Origin: Lineolata rhizophorae
Taxonomy: Eukaryota > Ascomycota > Dothideomycetes > Lineolatales > Lineolataceae
Reading direction: 5' to 3'
DNA length: 64,000 nt
NCBI GenBank assembly: GCA_010093515.1
Contig: MU001683.1
Location: forward strand, 560,084-624,083
How positions within the stretch are numbered: position 1 is the stretch's first letter; each line of letters starts with the position of its first letter. This document shows positions 1-11,970 of this stretch, in pieces. The position numbers and the translations under genes were made by a program. Below the pieces are notes generated by a model. It made no database searches. It saw only the letters and a list, made by a program, of their open reading frames with translations, and was not told the DNA's origin.

Positions 1-3000
1 CAATTTGGATGCCTTAAGTGTCAAATCAGCTTGACTATATCTAACTCTTGTGCAGTTAATTACGAAGGTATTACTCCGTAGGGCTAGTTCTATTACATTC
101 AGCGAACTCGCTGAGCCTAGTATAATGCAAGAACAATAGTGCTTAACGAGACCCGTCTAGGAATAATGCTGCAAATAGTACAACGCTATTTATGGATGCA
201 AATATGACTACATCTATTTCAGCTATTATTCTGTGCAGTGCTCTATTATCACACAAGTTATTCGTAGTACTTTTAATCTCTTTTATCCTCTGGTAAGAGT
301 AATACAAGTAATGATATTTCAGTTAACGTAGCGAAAAGTGATACAGCAAAACGGTATTAATATACCAACAAAGTGCTACTAGTTGATTCTATATTAAAAT
401 ATATATATCAAAATCGAAATGCTGGAGATATATAGGAGTAGAGATGTTCTAGCCGATGACTTTTGAAGAGTTGTCGTCTCTTCAAGATGCAGCTCGATGA
501 AAATAGCTAGTCTTTGGTAGTACTTTGTCGCAGGCCAATAATGCCCGTCCACGTAGAACAATACGAAGCCCAATGCTAGACTAGCCTACCCGCATTATCG
601 CCATAAACTTCTTTCCATAGTATAATGCTATTTGAGGTCAGTAGGAAGCTCCATTGAGCGTGGGAGATGTTCTTCGTATTGTATCTAGATACGCAAGTGC
701 ATCTTGACAAGATGGTTGGTGTCTAGGCTGTTTCTGGTCATTCCACCACAGTGCACTGATGGCATCATGACACGTTTATGTGGGATTTCGCCAGTATTTA
801 CGGCAAACCTGATTTCTATCATACATTTATGTACACAATCATTGACACCATGCGTCGGTTCTCCACCCATACACACGCACTAGTTGCATCGGACCTCTGG
901 CGATCTTTCCTCCGCACCGTACTACGTATTTTGCAATGAGAAGAAATCCACGCCTCGCCAGAATCTCGCGTATATGTGGATTACTACATTCTTAGTCAAA
1001 GAGGCAGCAGCAGTCACACAAGGACTAACGAAAGTAGTGAAACTGTATGTGACGTAGAGGATCTACTAGTAGCAACTGATACGTGCTAAACCTGTTGCCT
1101 TGCTTTAATGCATTCAAGCGAGAAGGACAGCCAAATGTTTCCGACTAGTGGCCTGTCTTGATAACTTCCGTATTTTGACTACCTTCGTGGTCTAAAGTGC
1201 TTAGCTGGATAAAAGCAGGGCAATGGTTGCAAGTTTTCCGAGAACCCGGATTTGAGGGATGCACGTCTCTCTATCATTCGCCAACGCTACTGCGAGGTTA
1301 TTAGCGTACTAGGTTCAAAGGCAAGGGCAATTTATTATTATTAAGAGTTGTCATCGGGAAGTAATACAAAATTACACTTCGAAATACCTTGAAAGAATTG
1401 ATTTGAAGATATCAAAATCGTACAGCACGTTCTAGGGTTACGAATAAGACGTAACCTCTAGCGTTTCCTTCTTTTTTTTTTTTTTTTCTTGGCCTGGTAG
1501 CCTTGAGAAAGAATAAAAGCCGTTGCTAACGCCTTGGGATTCAACAGGCGGCAATAGAAGTGGATTGGGCGTCAGCTATGCAGTATTGGTAGCCGCTTCG
1601 AAAACGCATACGTCGTAGTTGCATATATGGCGAGCTTGAAAGACACGTTGGCAACGAAGCAACCAACAAGGATCTTCATCTCTCCTGCACGACGACGGCC
1701 AACGCAAACAGCAAAGCCGCGAGTAGGCGGAGAAGTATCTATTACTTTCAGTGATTGGACAGAGTTATGTCCAACTCAAGCGCCTTGGAAAGGTTCGAGA
1801 TAGAAATAGACGTGAGGGGCTGTAAGTGCATACGTAGTAGATGCCTACTCGATACCTTGGAGGTCTCGGAATCGCCGATGGGCGCTGTTAGCATGGGTAT
1901 TTACCAGATCTGTTCGACGGTCCTGGTGAATGGTTCCATAAGTTCTAGAATCGAAACATGATATACCGAACATGCGCCGAGAGCCCGTTTTGATAGGCGT
2001 GAGTTTGTAGCGAGCATCTCATCACGAATTCGTCGTTCATATTAATAGGTCTAGAATGCTTGATCAGGCCACAATGTGGCTAGCTGAGCTCAGCTTAAAC
2101 TATTCATCACAGCGTCACAATCGTATCTGACTGATTTAGTCGTAAATTTGTCTTACAAGCTGTAACTAGCAAGCCTGGATACAATGCAATCATAAAGGCT
2201 GAAAGCATAGTCGTGATTGAAGTTGCTAGGGAAATTTTGCCATTGATTTCTAAAGTCCACGGTGTGATGTGTGGAACAAAAATTAGTTTTTTTTTTTTTT
2301 AAAAAAAAAAAAAAGAAGAAGAAGAGCAGATGCCTTCATGCTTGAATAGGCTAGGTAGTCGAGTAGCATAAATCAAGAGGACGATCGTTGTATAATTATT
2401 CCTAATTGTGGTATAGTTATTGGATTGCTTGGGATGAAATGTTTTCAACATTAGGCATACTTGTTCAGTACTAGTTGGTAAATGATTGTTTGCTGAGGAA
2501 GTTGAACAGCTAGGATTGCGCATTCCCCTCATGGACTTTTACTATACATTTGTTCAAGAACATTTTCTGATTACATATAGGAAGGCTTGATACAATTGAG
2601 CCTACATTCGAAAGTGACCTGATCTTCTAGGGGTTTGACAGTTTCTTGTCCTGCTAGTATTTAGAGTAAATCTAAACGCTGGACTGTATTATCTACCTTG
2701 AGCCATGCTTTATGTGAACCGTCAGAATACGCTTGCAAACAACAAAATACAAATATAAACGCAAAATACTAGAGGCCAATCCTGTAACGTTTGACCACTG
2801 ACAAAAGCAAGAATGCTCCCATGCCGGCACCCGGATGACTTTTCGCACGGCCCATTCAATGAATATAGGGTGAAGTGATGACGTATTTGGTACTTCGAGC
2901 GGATTTGCAGCACAAAAATGCCTCCATTAAAAATACGAAAACCGGGTTATTGCCGAGCGAAAATGATGGTCGTCCTGATGACCGTAATTGTCCTGAAAGG

Positions 3001-4519
3001 GTAGTCCTGACTGAGGCGCGCCACGAAGGCAACCGGGCACAGGGCGAGGCCGTCGAATACAGGATTCAGCTGAGCGCTAACTCTTATAGTCAGTGTATCA
3101 ATCGATAAGCAGGCTGAGAACGGCTGAAATTGTGGTTGACCTACTACCAAATTCGCAAACCGGTGAGAGATTTTGCCTAGATATCGATTGTTGATTCTTT
3201 GGGGCGGAATTGCGGGGTGTTGTCCGCGGAAGCCTCGGAGGCCGACGAGGCTGAAGACTGGGTTTGCAGGCGACGGACGGACAAAGAAAGAATAGGCAGT
3301 TCATATACGTTCCCGTGTGACGAGCCTCGTGACAGCGAGTCAACAACGCCCACATTGTGGCGAGTGGCTTGTAGCCCCGATCAGGAGAGAAATGAGGCGT
3401 CGGGTGTCTGTTTCTCTATGGAAGCTAAGGTCGGGAGGAAGCTGGTCTTGGCGGTTTGTCTGGCCACAACCGTCCAAGCGGGAGAAGAGTACATAAGGCC
3501 ATGCGAAGCCCGAGTGATGTCTGTTTCAGATGAGCTGATGGGCATTTCACTGCAAAAGATTAGGTCCCATGTTCTGATGCCATGGTCATCAGATGTCAAT
3601 TTCCAATCGCTGGCGTTCTCTAGTTCGAACGTTAGCTGCTGCGGAGGCGACGGAGGCCTAATTGTCGCGGCCCACGAGGCGTAGAGCAATGCAGAGGTTG
3701 GAATGCAGGCGAAAAGGCAACCAGTTGTGCTATCGCGCCACGGAGGACAACAGGCCGACAGAAATTAGGGAGGACTACATTGGCGTTTGAGGCAGCTGCG
3801 ACTCGGTCACTAGTCAGGCTCGAGGTGAAAGACACATGTTCGTTTTGGAGGACCATAAGCCGGCGGCCAAGGGGGGCGGCTGAGAGTGGTATAATTGCAC
3901 TAGGGAGACGACGGCAGCATCAACGCGGCGGAGCGTGGGCTAATCATTTGGATTTATAGAGGGCCGTGGAGTTTGGAGAGAGGAAGCCGGGTGCGATCTC
4001 TCGGCCGCGGCGACCGGTGAGCGAGGGAGCAATAAAGGTCTCGGGCGCGCATCAGGGGGAAACAGCGATAGACCCTTCGGCTTTGCGGCTCTGTGTGGTT
4101 CGCATTCTACACGTAGCAGGCGACGAAGAGGCGTCCACTTGCATTAGCGCGGCGGCACATCCTTCCCGCCCACTCCTGCTATGTGCATGCTTGGCTTCCC
4201 TTCGGTCAACGTTTGCCTCATCGCTAGATTCATATAACCCTTCTCAGTCCCAAGTTGTAAAGGCGTCATCGAGCTTCTATTTTCCGTCGTTCTGTGATAT
4301 TGCACGCTGCTCGAGCTTGCAACTTGTTCCCTAACAAACGCAGTACGTCTTCTCTCCGGCTCGGGGCTGTCGGGAAAAAATGGCAGAGGTCTTCCAGCGA
4401 GCCGCTCGGAAAGTCTGCCGCTTTCTCCTTCGAACGCTCTAGCTGACGCAGGACGTAGAAAAATTTCTAAAAAGATCCATACGCTACGAAGCCGTCATTT
4501 TCGCTCGTCGCTGCACGGT
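1..4519. other. AT-rich block without a recognisable gene
   Basis: No reading frame here resembles a known family or joins to another by convincing splice sites. The longest open frames (3199-3684 and 3966-4334, plus strand) have no recognisable motif and look like chance openings. The left 2.9 kb is clearly AT-rich with many short homopolymers. From about 3.0 kb the composition becomes more GC-rich, as expected on approaching the Est1-like gene. The composition would fit old, mutated repeat DNA, but I cannot name an element. The final few hundred bases probably hold the promoter of the gene starting at 4520. Confidence 0.5.
2287..2314. repeat. T14-A14 homopolymer palindrome
   Basis: Fourteen T residues (2287-2300) are followed directly by fourteen A residues (2301-2314) and then a short GAA repeat. 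The run is a perfect 28-base palindrome. Homopolymer lengths are prone to sequencing error, so the exact count is uncertain. Confidence 0.8.
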
Positions 4520-7500
4520 ATGATGGACCGCCCTACGCACGTATCTGGAATAGGAAATCCGAGCAGCTGGACGTCAAGGCCGCAGAACGGGTATGTGCCC
4601 AACACGTTACCCCACATAGCTAGAGACAGGCAGGGGCTGACTGGGCTAGGCCGGATCTAAAAGCGCGAGAGAAGCCAGATCAGACCTCCACGTGGGAATC
4701 GCCACCAAGGCCGTCCGACCAATCGCGCCCGGAAACAGCGTGGACATCGACATCACCAGGGCTGCCGCGAGCTAGTCCGTCCTCCCCTGCCGAGAGACCA
4801 TTGAATCATGCTCCGAATAGCCCGGCGCGAGCCAGTAAGCAGTCGGCCGGCGCACATCATGGACAAGGACCCGATTCTGTCCAGACTGGTCGAAGACAAG
4901 GCAACAGACGGCCTGGGAAAGAACAACACCGGCGCAATCCAATGTCGTCGCCCGACAGCCATATCCAACCAACGATGCTTCGCCAACCGGATTCGAGGCC
5001 TATCTCACATGACCAGCTCGCTGCAGAGGTCAAGTCCATATATGCTGGGCTCAGCATGGTGGAGGCCAAATGTATCGAAGTCGATAAGTTAGAAGCACTA
5101 GCTTTGCGAGAACCTAGAAGTCCCAAGGCGCCACTCCCCACTGAGAGTTGGCAGGCCTTAATAGCTCTGCATAGGACCTTGCTTCATGAACATCATGACT
5201 TTTTGTTGGCTTCTCAGCACCCCTCAGCCAGCCCTGCCTTGCGCCGACTAGCCGCAAAATACTCTATGCCTGCACGAATGTGGAAGCATGGAATACACTC
5301 GTTCTTGGAAATACTACGGCATCGGCTCCCGGATTCGCTGGATTACATGCTAGCATATATATATCTCGCTTATCAGATGATGGCGCTCCTGTACGAGACG
5401 GTCCCGGCGTTTGAAGAAACTTGGATCGAGTGTCTCGGGGATATTGGCAGATACCGTATGGCCATCGAGGACGACGACGCCCGCGACAGAGATACCTGGG
5501 CTGGGGTGGCGCGTTCTTGGTATTTGAAGGCCGCTGACAGGTCCCCTTATGTCGGGAGACTTTACCATCACCTTGCCATTTTGGCGCGGCCTTTCCAGTT
5601 TCAGCAGCTATATTATTACTCGCTATCATTGGTCTGTGTACAACCGTTCCCTAGCGCACGTAAGTCTGTTCTCACTGTGTTTGATGGAAACTTTGGGTGT
5701 ACGATGCCGGGGTATTCGAAAAACCACCGGGACAAAACGGCAGCCCTATACGTCAAATTGGTCGGAATCCTGTTCCAGAGGCAAAAGATGGAGGCCTTCG
5801 ACGCAACGTTGAGACAGTTCCTGAACGTTCTGGGCGAGCACATCGGTAGCGTAACGAGTCTTTTCATCCACCAAGGCGTTCAAATCGCAGTAACGAACAT
5901 CGCATCCCTTTTCAACTACGGCTCCGAAGAGTCGAATCTTCGGAAATGTTACGATCATTACGCCTCTGCTCGCTCCCTGCCGGCGACAGATACGGCGTCC
6001 TCGCAAAAGGCACCGGCGCAGAATACGTTCTCAATTGGATATTCAGATTTTGCCGCAGAAATTATCTTTCCTGAGGCTTGTCGGTTGTCGTTCCTTACCT
6101 TTTCTCTTGTTCTACGGCGTTCGGGGGATAATAACGTGCTGCCTATGGTGCATATCATGCTGGCGTTCCTGTTCTCTCTCTCCGTCATGGACTACGACCT
6201 GGCATACCTTGCGGACAGGGTGCCTTGGGAAGAACTCGTTTCTTTTCTGAACACCCTGTCGAAGGTCACGAAGCCACGTCCGCAAATTGAGAACGCTTCG
6301 TTCCTTGAGGATGAAGTAAGGGCGCAAGATTTCCGCCCGCTCCCGGAAGACAACAGTATCAGAGGCCAAGTCTGGACACAATGGTATTTCCCCGATTCAT
6401 GGTTTGCCCGAAATGTGGATGAAGATGAACGCCTGATCGAACGGGAATCTACCGTTGTCCAAAGAACTGAGAGGATCCTTTGGCTTGGAGTCCGGATTGC
6501 TCAGGTGAGTGCTCCTGTCTGGACCTCATTCTTCGAATAACTCACCTCCCGGTAGACTGGTCGCTGGATAGCCTACGATCAACGAACAAGATCTTGGTCA
6601 GTCTTACCTGCATTTGCCCAAGCTAGAGACTGTCGGCTCTCTTCAGAAGGATCTCGTCTGTCTCGCGAATTGGTCAAGAACGAGGAGGAAGACGTCCCCA
6701 TGGTAGACTCGGAGGAGGCTGAGATGGCCTGGGAGCCGACCGTTACTGAGTCCGATTCGGCTGAAATGCGCAAACTGAGAGAGATACGGCATGGTCTTCT
6801 GCATTCTGAGAAGACAAGCTTGCAGATATCAACCCCCCCGACTCCAAGTGATGCGCGTGGCTCTATGGCAAGGAAGATGCTTCAGCGCAATTTCACAGTA
6901 AGTTTCTTGTAAGCTGCTATTGGAAAGAGATATTGACGCTACAAAGGTTTTGGTTTGCGACACGAATCTTTTGATTAAGCGACTCGATGTATTCCAAATG
7001 CTTTTACACCAGCATGAGTGGTCCGTGGTGGTTCCAAATAGCGGTAAGCAGCTGGTTATAATCCGAACATTTTACCCGAGCCAGGTATTCTAACTCCAGA
7101 TGTACGTCGCACAGTCGTAACGGAGCTGCATGGATTGGCGAAGAACAAAGACCAGTCTGGATTTGCCGCCGAGAAAGCTATTGAAACCATTTCATTGGCC
7201 AGAAACCAAAGGATGAACATTCGAATTCTAACCGCAAAGGGGAATGACATAACCAACCAAGGTTTCTACAAAGAACAAATTGAGGAGAGCGAAAGGGGGA
7301 CCCGCCGAAAGTTAGATGAGGTCATCATCGATATCACTCGCCAACAAAGCGACATTAGCAATCGAAGCACAGCAATGCAGAACCAGCGGGCGATGCAGGA
7401 AGGTGCGAAACCTGCAGTGCTGGTCACCGAAGACCAGCTCATGAGAGTGAAAGCTTGGGCAGACGGCGTCGCTGCCGTCGATCCATCTATTGTCAAGGAT

Positions 7501-7557
7501 GTCATCTTTCCCGCCCAAGGTGCCAGTCCGGGACCTCCACAGTTAGGTAAAAAATGA
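4520..7557 (+). CDS. Est1/SMG6-like telomerase and RNA-decay protein with PIN nuclease domain
   Basis: Predicted exons are 4520-4590, 4650-6504, 6556-6897, 6947-7043 and 7100-7557. All phases agree and give 940 residues. Around residues 314-350 are the stretches WYLKAADRSPYVGRLYHHLA and FQFQQLYYYSLSLV, typical of the Est1/EBS1/SMG5-7 helical domain that binds RNA or phosphoproteins. From about residue 757 there is a PIN domain: VLVCDTNLLI (D761), VVTELHGLAKNK (E797) and LVTEDQLMRVKAWADGV (E899-D900, where SMG6 has an acidic pair). These place the acidic residues expected for a metal-dependent endonuclease. In the family the protein acts in telomere maintenance or nonsense-mediated decay. The first exon is my inference: the main frame has no ATG before 4942 yet stays open back to 4624, and a donor at 4591 with an acceptor at 4649 joins ATG 4520 in phase. 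If that exon is wrong, translation starts at 4942. Confidence 0.85.
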
Positions 7558-8811
7558 GCTTGGCCTCTTGCCTCGAGGGGAAGATGAGGCACGGGGCCAA
7601 TGCTGAAGACTATAACACCAACTAGGTTCCCCAGGACCGTATTCAGATGCTTCGTCGTGTCTTACTAAAGTTGTTGCTACCGATACTAATGTATTGGCCT
7701 TCATACTTCTTCCTCTATACACACGGAGCCCCGCTCCGAGTGGAATCTATCATGAATGACATGCGTTGAATGCCGCTCCTGTAGGGACTGCAACCGTGCC
7801 GCACAATTGGGTTCCTATCGAGATAACCTACGTGGTGCCAGGCAGTTTTTGGGTCTGCCGCTGTCGCTATGGAAAGGGGACACGGCTTAGGTTCTGCGCC
7901 GATCGCCAGAAGCCTTCGGATTTCTTGTGGGAAATTATACGTAGCTAAATTTCCGCCTTTTTTTCTTCCATTTTTTTTCTCTCTTGGTCAGTGTGCACCT
8001 CTCATTAGAATAAACTGTGTTCCAAGGATCCAGCAAGGATATTCCGTGGTTCTAGGCCTCCCATGGACTGTTGCGACTCCGAGTCAGCTTGGGTCGCTAC
8101 TCCATAATTCTCCTCTATCCTACGGATACCGTGCTCTAGCGGTGCTAGCTGTTCGATGGTACGAGGATGTTAGATGGTTAGTTCAGTCATGGGATGCTCA
8201 GTGTGTTGGAGCTATTTTCCTGGTTTTCCACCCGGTGCCAATCTAGATTTTGCTCGTCAACGCTGGAGGCCTCGGTCGATCCTCTCATTTCGGAATTTTG
8301 GTTTCCTTTGGTTGGCGTCTTTTGGTTGATATGCAATCGTAGTCCCTCCATGTAACTTTGGATCTTTTAAATTGACCTTCAGATTTGTATGCTCCCTAAG
8401 CGACTTGACTGCCTTGCCGCCGGCGCTCCAACCAGCTTTGAAAGATGGGGTGCTTCTAGAATCATCTATTGACGCACAAGCAACTCTGGCTCTCCTAGTA
8501 TTGTATCTAGTCGTCTCTATGCGCGTTTGTCACTCCGACTGCCTCCAACGCCCAAAGAAGACACCATCACAAGCCGGCAAAACTCTGACACCTTTTCACA
8601 AAGGAATGTCAAAAAAAAAAAAAGAAAATTGCAACTAGACACAGTTGATCCACGCCGAGTCTCATTTCCAACAGCGCACAACACTTACAAACCCCACCCG
8701 AAACTAAAGACTGCGAGCTATTAAGAACAATCACATTTCTTTGTTTTCTGCCCCCCAGAGGCACTGACTTGTCTGTTCAGCTGCGCCGCCCCATACAGTG
8801 ACTGAGCGGGT
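7558..8811. other. Intergenic, nothing recognised
   Basis: This lies between the convergent ends of the Est1-like gene and the small membrane protein gene. It has T-rich tracts near 7958-7985 and an A12 run near 8611-8623. The longest open frame (7869-8246, plus) has no family resemblance and no codon signature of a gene. It probably holds the two 3' untranslated regions. Confidence 0.4.
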
Positions 8812-9305
8812 TCAAAGCTCGGCACGAGACTCGTCAATCGAACCTAGAGGTGGACCGTCGGGGTTTCTGGCCTGCGTTGATGGAGCCGGATCAAGACTGG
8901 GGTCATGGTGGTCGCATCTTGGGGCCGTCTGCACTGCATTGTTGTTTGTTTCGGCAGGACTGTCTTCGGTTTCGGGCGCCGCGGCGTTTATTTGCTGCAA
9001 GTGGAAGTCTGAGTTTGAGTTCGAGGTAGTGTCTTCGGCAGCTACTGTTTCCGTATTGTGGGAATTGGACAATTGATTTTCCTACATCAATGGATGTAGT
9101 CAGCTTGTAAGGGAAAATAGTACCACGTGTGCAATGGCACAGGGTTGCATACGACATCTGATTGGGACCGGCGATTGTGTATATGAATTATTATGCCCGC
9201 AATTATGGACCCAATTCCGATAACAGCAGCGAGGATCACGCTGGCGAGCCCGATCCTGTTCTCGAGGGTGAAAGTTTGGGAGGTGAACTCAGGTGACAAG
9301 GCCAT
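8812..9305 (-). CDS. Small single-pass membrane protein, unknown function
   Basis: There are two predicted exons on the minus strand, 9305-9153 and 9081-8812, joined in phase 0. The donor is GTATGC; the acceptor is GTAG after a CTGAC branch site. The product has 140 residues. Residues about 17-41 form one hydrophobic segment (IGLASVILAAVIGIGSIIAG and beyond) followed by HNRR, a positive-inside stop-transfer signal. The rest is hydrophilic, rich in Ser, Asn, Pro and Asp, with no cysteine cluster. Short one-span proteins of this design are common and uncharacterised in filamentous fungi. I do not recognise a family. The in-phase join and the clean membrane span support a real gene, but there is no motif to prove it. 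A TATA-like run lies upstream near 9487-9494. Confidence 0.5.
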
Positions 9306-9637
9306 GGTACGAAGCCCAAAGGGATTAAAAGGCAGGGGAAAACTAGATTATAAGATTGCAAAGATTTGTTCCAATGAGGCTGCAGGGCGCAAAAATGCGC
9401 GGTTGATGTGCCTTACATATAAGGAAGGCCTTTCAGTGACCGTGATGTAGCGAAATGCAAGGTGCTAATGTATGCCGGGGGAGGGATATATATACGTACG
9501 CGGATGGTCTGGACGCTAGCTTTCCCGCGGGGACACCTTCTACCCCTACCTTCCACGCGCACGGACCCCCTCGGGCCGGCCGCTCCACAAAATCATGATA
9601 ATACCATCACTTTGAAGTTCAATTCTCTACCAACGCT
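9306..9637. other. Short intergenic stretch
   Basis: This is the upstream region of the small membrane protein gene, with an AT-rich TATATATA run at about 9487-9494. It borders the transposon relic. No gene is seen. Confidence 0.4.
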
Positions 9638-10519
9638 ATGCAAGAATCTTACAAATCTATTGAAAATCGTATAGGAGAAGCTGTTGAATAGTATACCTAG
9701 GGCGAAAGCCAGAATATCGCACAGCTAGCCCGTCAATATGCTCTCCCTTACGATCGGCTCCGTGCTCGTATCCGTGGAGTTCTACTAAAAACAGCTTACT
9801 TCCAACAACATACGACTCCTTATAGCAGGTGAAGAGGGCTTAATCCGTAATTATATTGAGCGCCTTGATCGTCTAGGCTTTCCTGCTACTCGCGACCTTC
9901 TCTTTGGTGCAGCGTCCTTTACTCTTTAACAACGCGATCCAGAGCACCCCCCCGTCAACATTGGGTAAAGAGATTCCTCAAGAGACACCCTGAATTCAAG
10001 TTACGGAAACAAAGGGCCCTCGCGCGCGACCGCAAGGATGCAGAGAAGTTTGAAGATCTATAGGAGTGGTTTACAATGCTTACAGGTCTTTCACTATATG
10101 ATTTAGAGCATGCCGAGACCCCTAGGACGATTCGTACGCTACACCGTCACTTTGATGCTCTAAAAGAGTACGCAGCGTACACAGAAAGCCAAAATATAGT
10201 TACCTAAAGTGGCATTGAACAGCTTGGAAATGCTGCAGTAGCTGCTAAGAACTCTTATATGATAGCCTGCCGAAACCTAGCCAATATACGATTAGCTAAA
10301 AGGAATAAAAAACAGCGTTAAAATCTAAATGTACGTAGATAATTGAACTCTCGCAACCCTCTTACTATACGTGATAGGCTAGAATTGGCCTATTTAAAGG
10401 AAGAGGAGTGACATGTAAAGGCAAAAAGGCAGGAAGAGAGGAAGAAGCAGCAGGAAGAAAGAAAGAAGAAACGTGAAATAAAGCATGTAAAGGGAGTTTT
10501 GAAGGATTATAGTCGTTAG
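9638..10519 (+). mobile_element. Relic of a pogo/Fot1-type (Tc1-mariner superfamily) DNA transposon, catalytic core deleted
   Basis: Translating all three plus frames gives typical pieces of a fungal pogo transposase. From ATG 9638 there is a helix-turn-helix start (NIAQLARQYALPYDRLRARI), then the CENP-B-like part (IERLDRLGFPATRDLLFGA, RFLKRHPEFKLRKQRALARD). At about 10065 the sequence jumps to the usual C-terminal tail (TPRTIRTLHRHFDALKEYA, RNLANIRLAKRNKKQR, then a Lys/Glu/Arg-rich end at 10519). The DDE catalytic region, normally about 200 residues between these parts, is absent, so this is an internally deleted, non-autonomous derivative. It also has several in-frame stops and at least one frameshift. 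The stops sit where CAG, CAA or CGA codons would be expected, which fits C-to-T decay by repeat-induced point mutation. I did not identify the terminal inverted repeats. Confidence 0.8.
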
Positions 10520-10988
10520 AATATAGATTTATAAGAAGCAGATCACCTAGATACTTAAAGATCTAGCTAGTATCCTGTGTAGGGGGTATAATTGAATTTC
10601 TTCCCTTTTTCTCACCTCTTGATTTGTATTAGAGTGATCTTTTGTGTTGGTGTGTCCAGCACCCCTTTGCCTTCCCTTATTATTTTTGCTTTATTTTCCA
10701 AGGCCATGACTTTCGAGTCCACCAGTTCGGTAAAAGCTAGGAGTTCATCAACATTTAGATTGGTCTGATCTCACTGGGTCAAATACAAATAGTTGTCTTT
10801 TCCTTCCCATGCAGTTTATCTCCCCGATTAAAGAGAATCTATGTATCACCACCGGCAGCTAGAAGGACCTTGAACGAGCAATTTCACGACCAGCGGGCAG
10901 CCCACTCCGTCCACCCCATCAGGTATCCGACCCTACCACAGGCCACGTACTCGGACGAATCCGGGGTGAGCCTTACCTAGGATCACTC
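10520..10988. other. Intergenic flank of the transposon relic
   Basis: No gene is seen. It probably includes the right end of the transposon relic, but I could not define an inverted repeat or target-site duplication. Confidence 0.35.
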
Positions 10989-11060
10989 GGTTCGCTGCGA
11001 GAGAGTGTACTGGGTTCGTTGCGCGAGAGTGTACCGGGTTCCCTGCGCGAGAGTGTACTC
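10989..11060 (+). repeat. Three-copy 24-bp minisatellite
   Basis: Three direct copies of a 24-base unit lie head to tail, starting at about 10989, 11013 and 11037. The shared core is GGTTCNNTGCGNGAGAGTGTAC. Copies differ at a few positions (CGC/CGT/CCC after GGTT; GA versus GC in the middle). The block is GC-rich in an otherwise AT-rich region. Confidence 0.85.
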
Positions 11061-11970
11061 GGTCGAGAGACGAGGCGTATTTGCTGCAAGCCAAGTGCTC
11101 GGCATTTACGTGCGCCTATCGCAGTCGTTCAGGAGTATGCACAGCCCCGCCATTGCTTCGTAGCCGTTCAAGTTGAGGCAACGTCTAGCCAATAGTATCA
11201 TGAAAACTGAGTAACCGCTTGTTGATTTGGCACCGTAATTGGGCAGCCTTGAAGATTCTACGTAGTATGCCTGAAGATGTGGCGAAGACGTGCATTTGGC
11301 ACGGGATCGGTTTGTTGGACTTCGGACCGCTGCAACGGAAGCCCGAGCACGGTTCGCACTCGACCCCACGTGATCCTTCTTGGGGCATGCTTCCTCTCAG
11401 CCGTCGACGTAGTGAAGCGTCATTTCATCCTTCTTGAGCCTGATTGGAACAGCACTCAATGATTAGTTGACTATAGTGTAAGGAAGATAGTGCTAGATGT
11501 CTTACACTCCGTCAGACCGGTAGACCTCGCGACACTTGCAACAAATTTGAGAAAATAATCTTGTTTAAGACTCTACGTCCCAAATGCACATACATACATA
11601 CCGAGATGGATTTAAAAGTACGAATAACTCAATGAATAGTATCAAGATCTAGTTCCCAGAACATGAACACATTTACAATGCGCATCAAAAACGTGGCCAT
11701 GCTAGAACCACCGCGAAGTCTAAACTGTGAAGGCCGTTCGTTGATAACCTGAAATTCGCACAGCTACTGTAAGCCGGCCCCATATCTGCAAAATAAAGAG
11801 TAAGTTCCGGAGCCGCCGCGCTATCAATACGCAAAATCTCCCATGTGGGATTGTACAGACTACTTCGAAACTGAACGATGCGTCTATGGGCATGAAGTAA
11901 AGCGTATATGCAATCAACACTGCAACGCCAGTATCTCGCCAGCCGCTGAACAACCAAAACAAAGAAAAGC
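11061..11970. other. Intergenic, no gene recognised
   Basis: Short open frames on both strands (for example 11219-11437 plus and 11106-11369 minus) have no family features. The right part is downstream of the MFS gene and probably holds its 3' untranslated region. A long minus-strand frame at 11685-12653 is the MFS gene read in another frame and continued downstream. Confidence 0.4.

Noticed and set aside
3199-3684. 161-codon plus-strand frame
   Set aside because: No recognised motif, no splice partners, and similar-length frames overlap it on the other strand.
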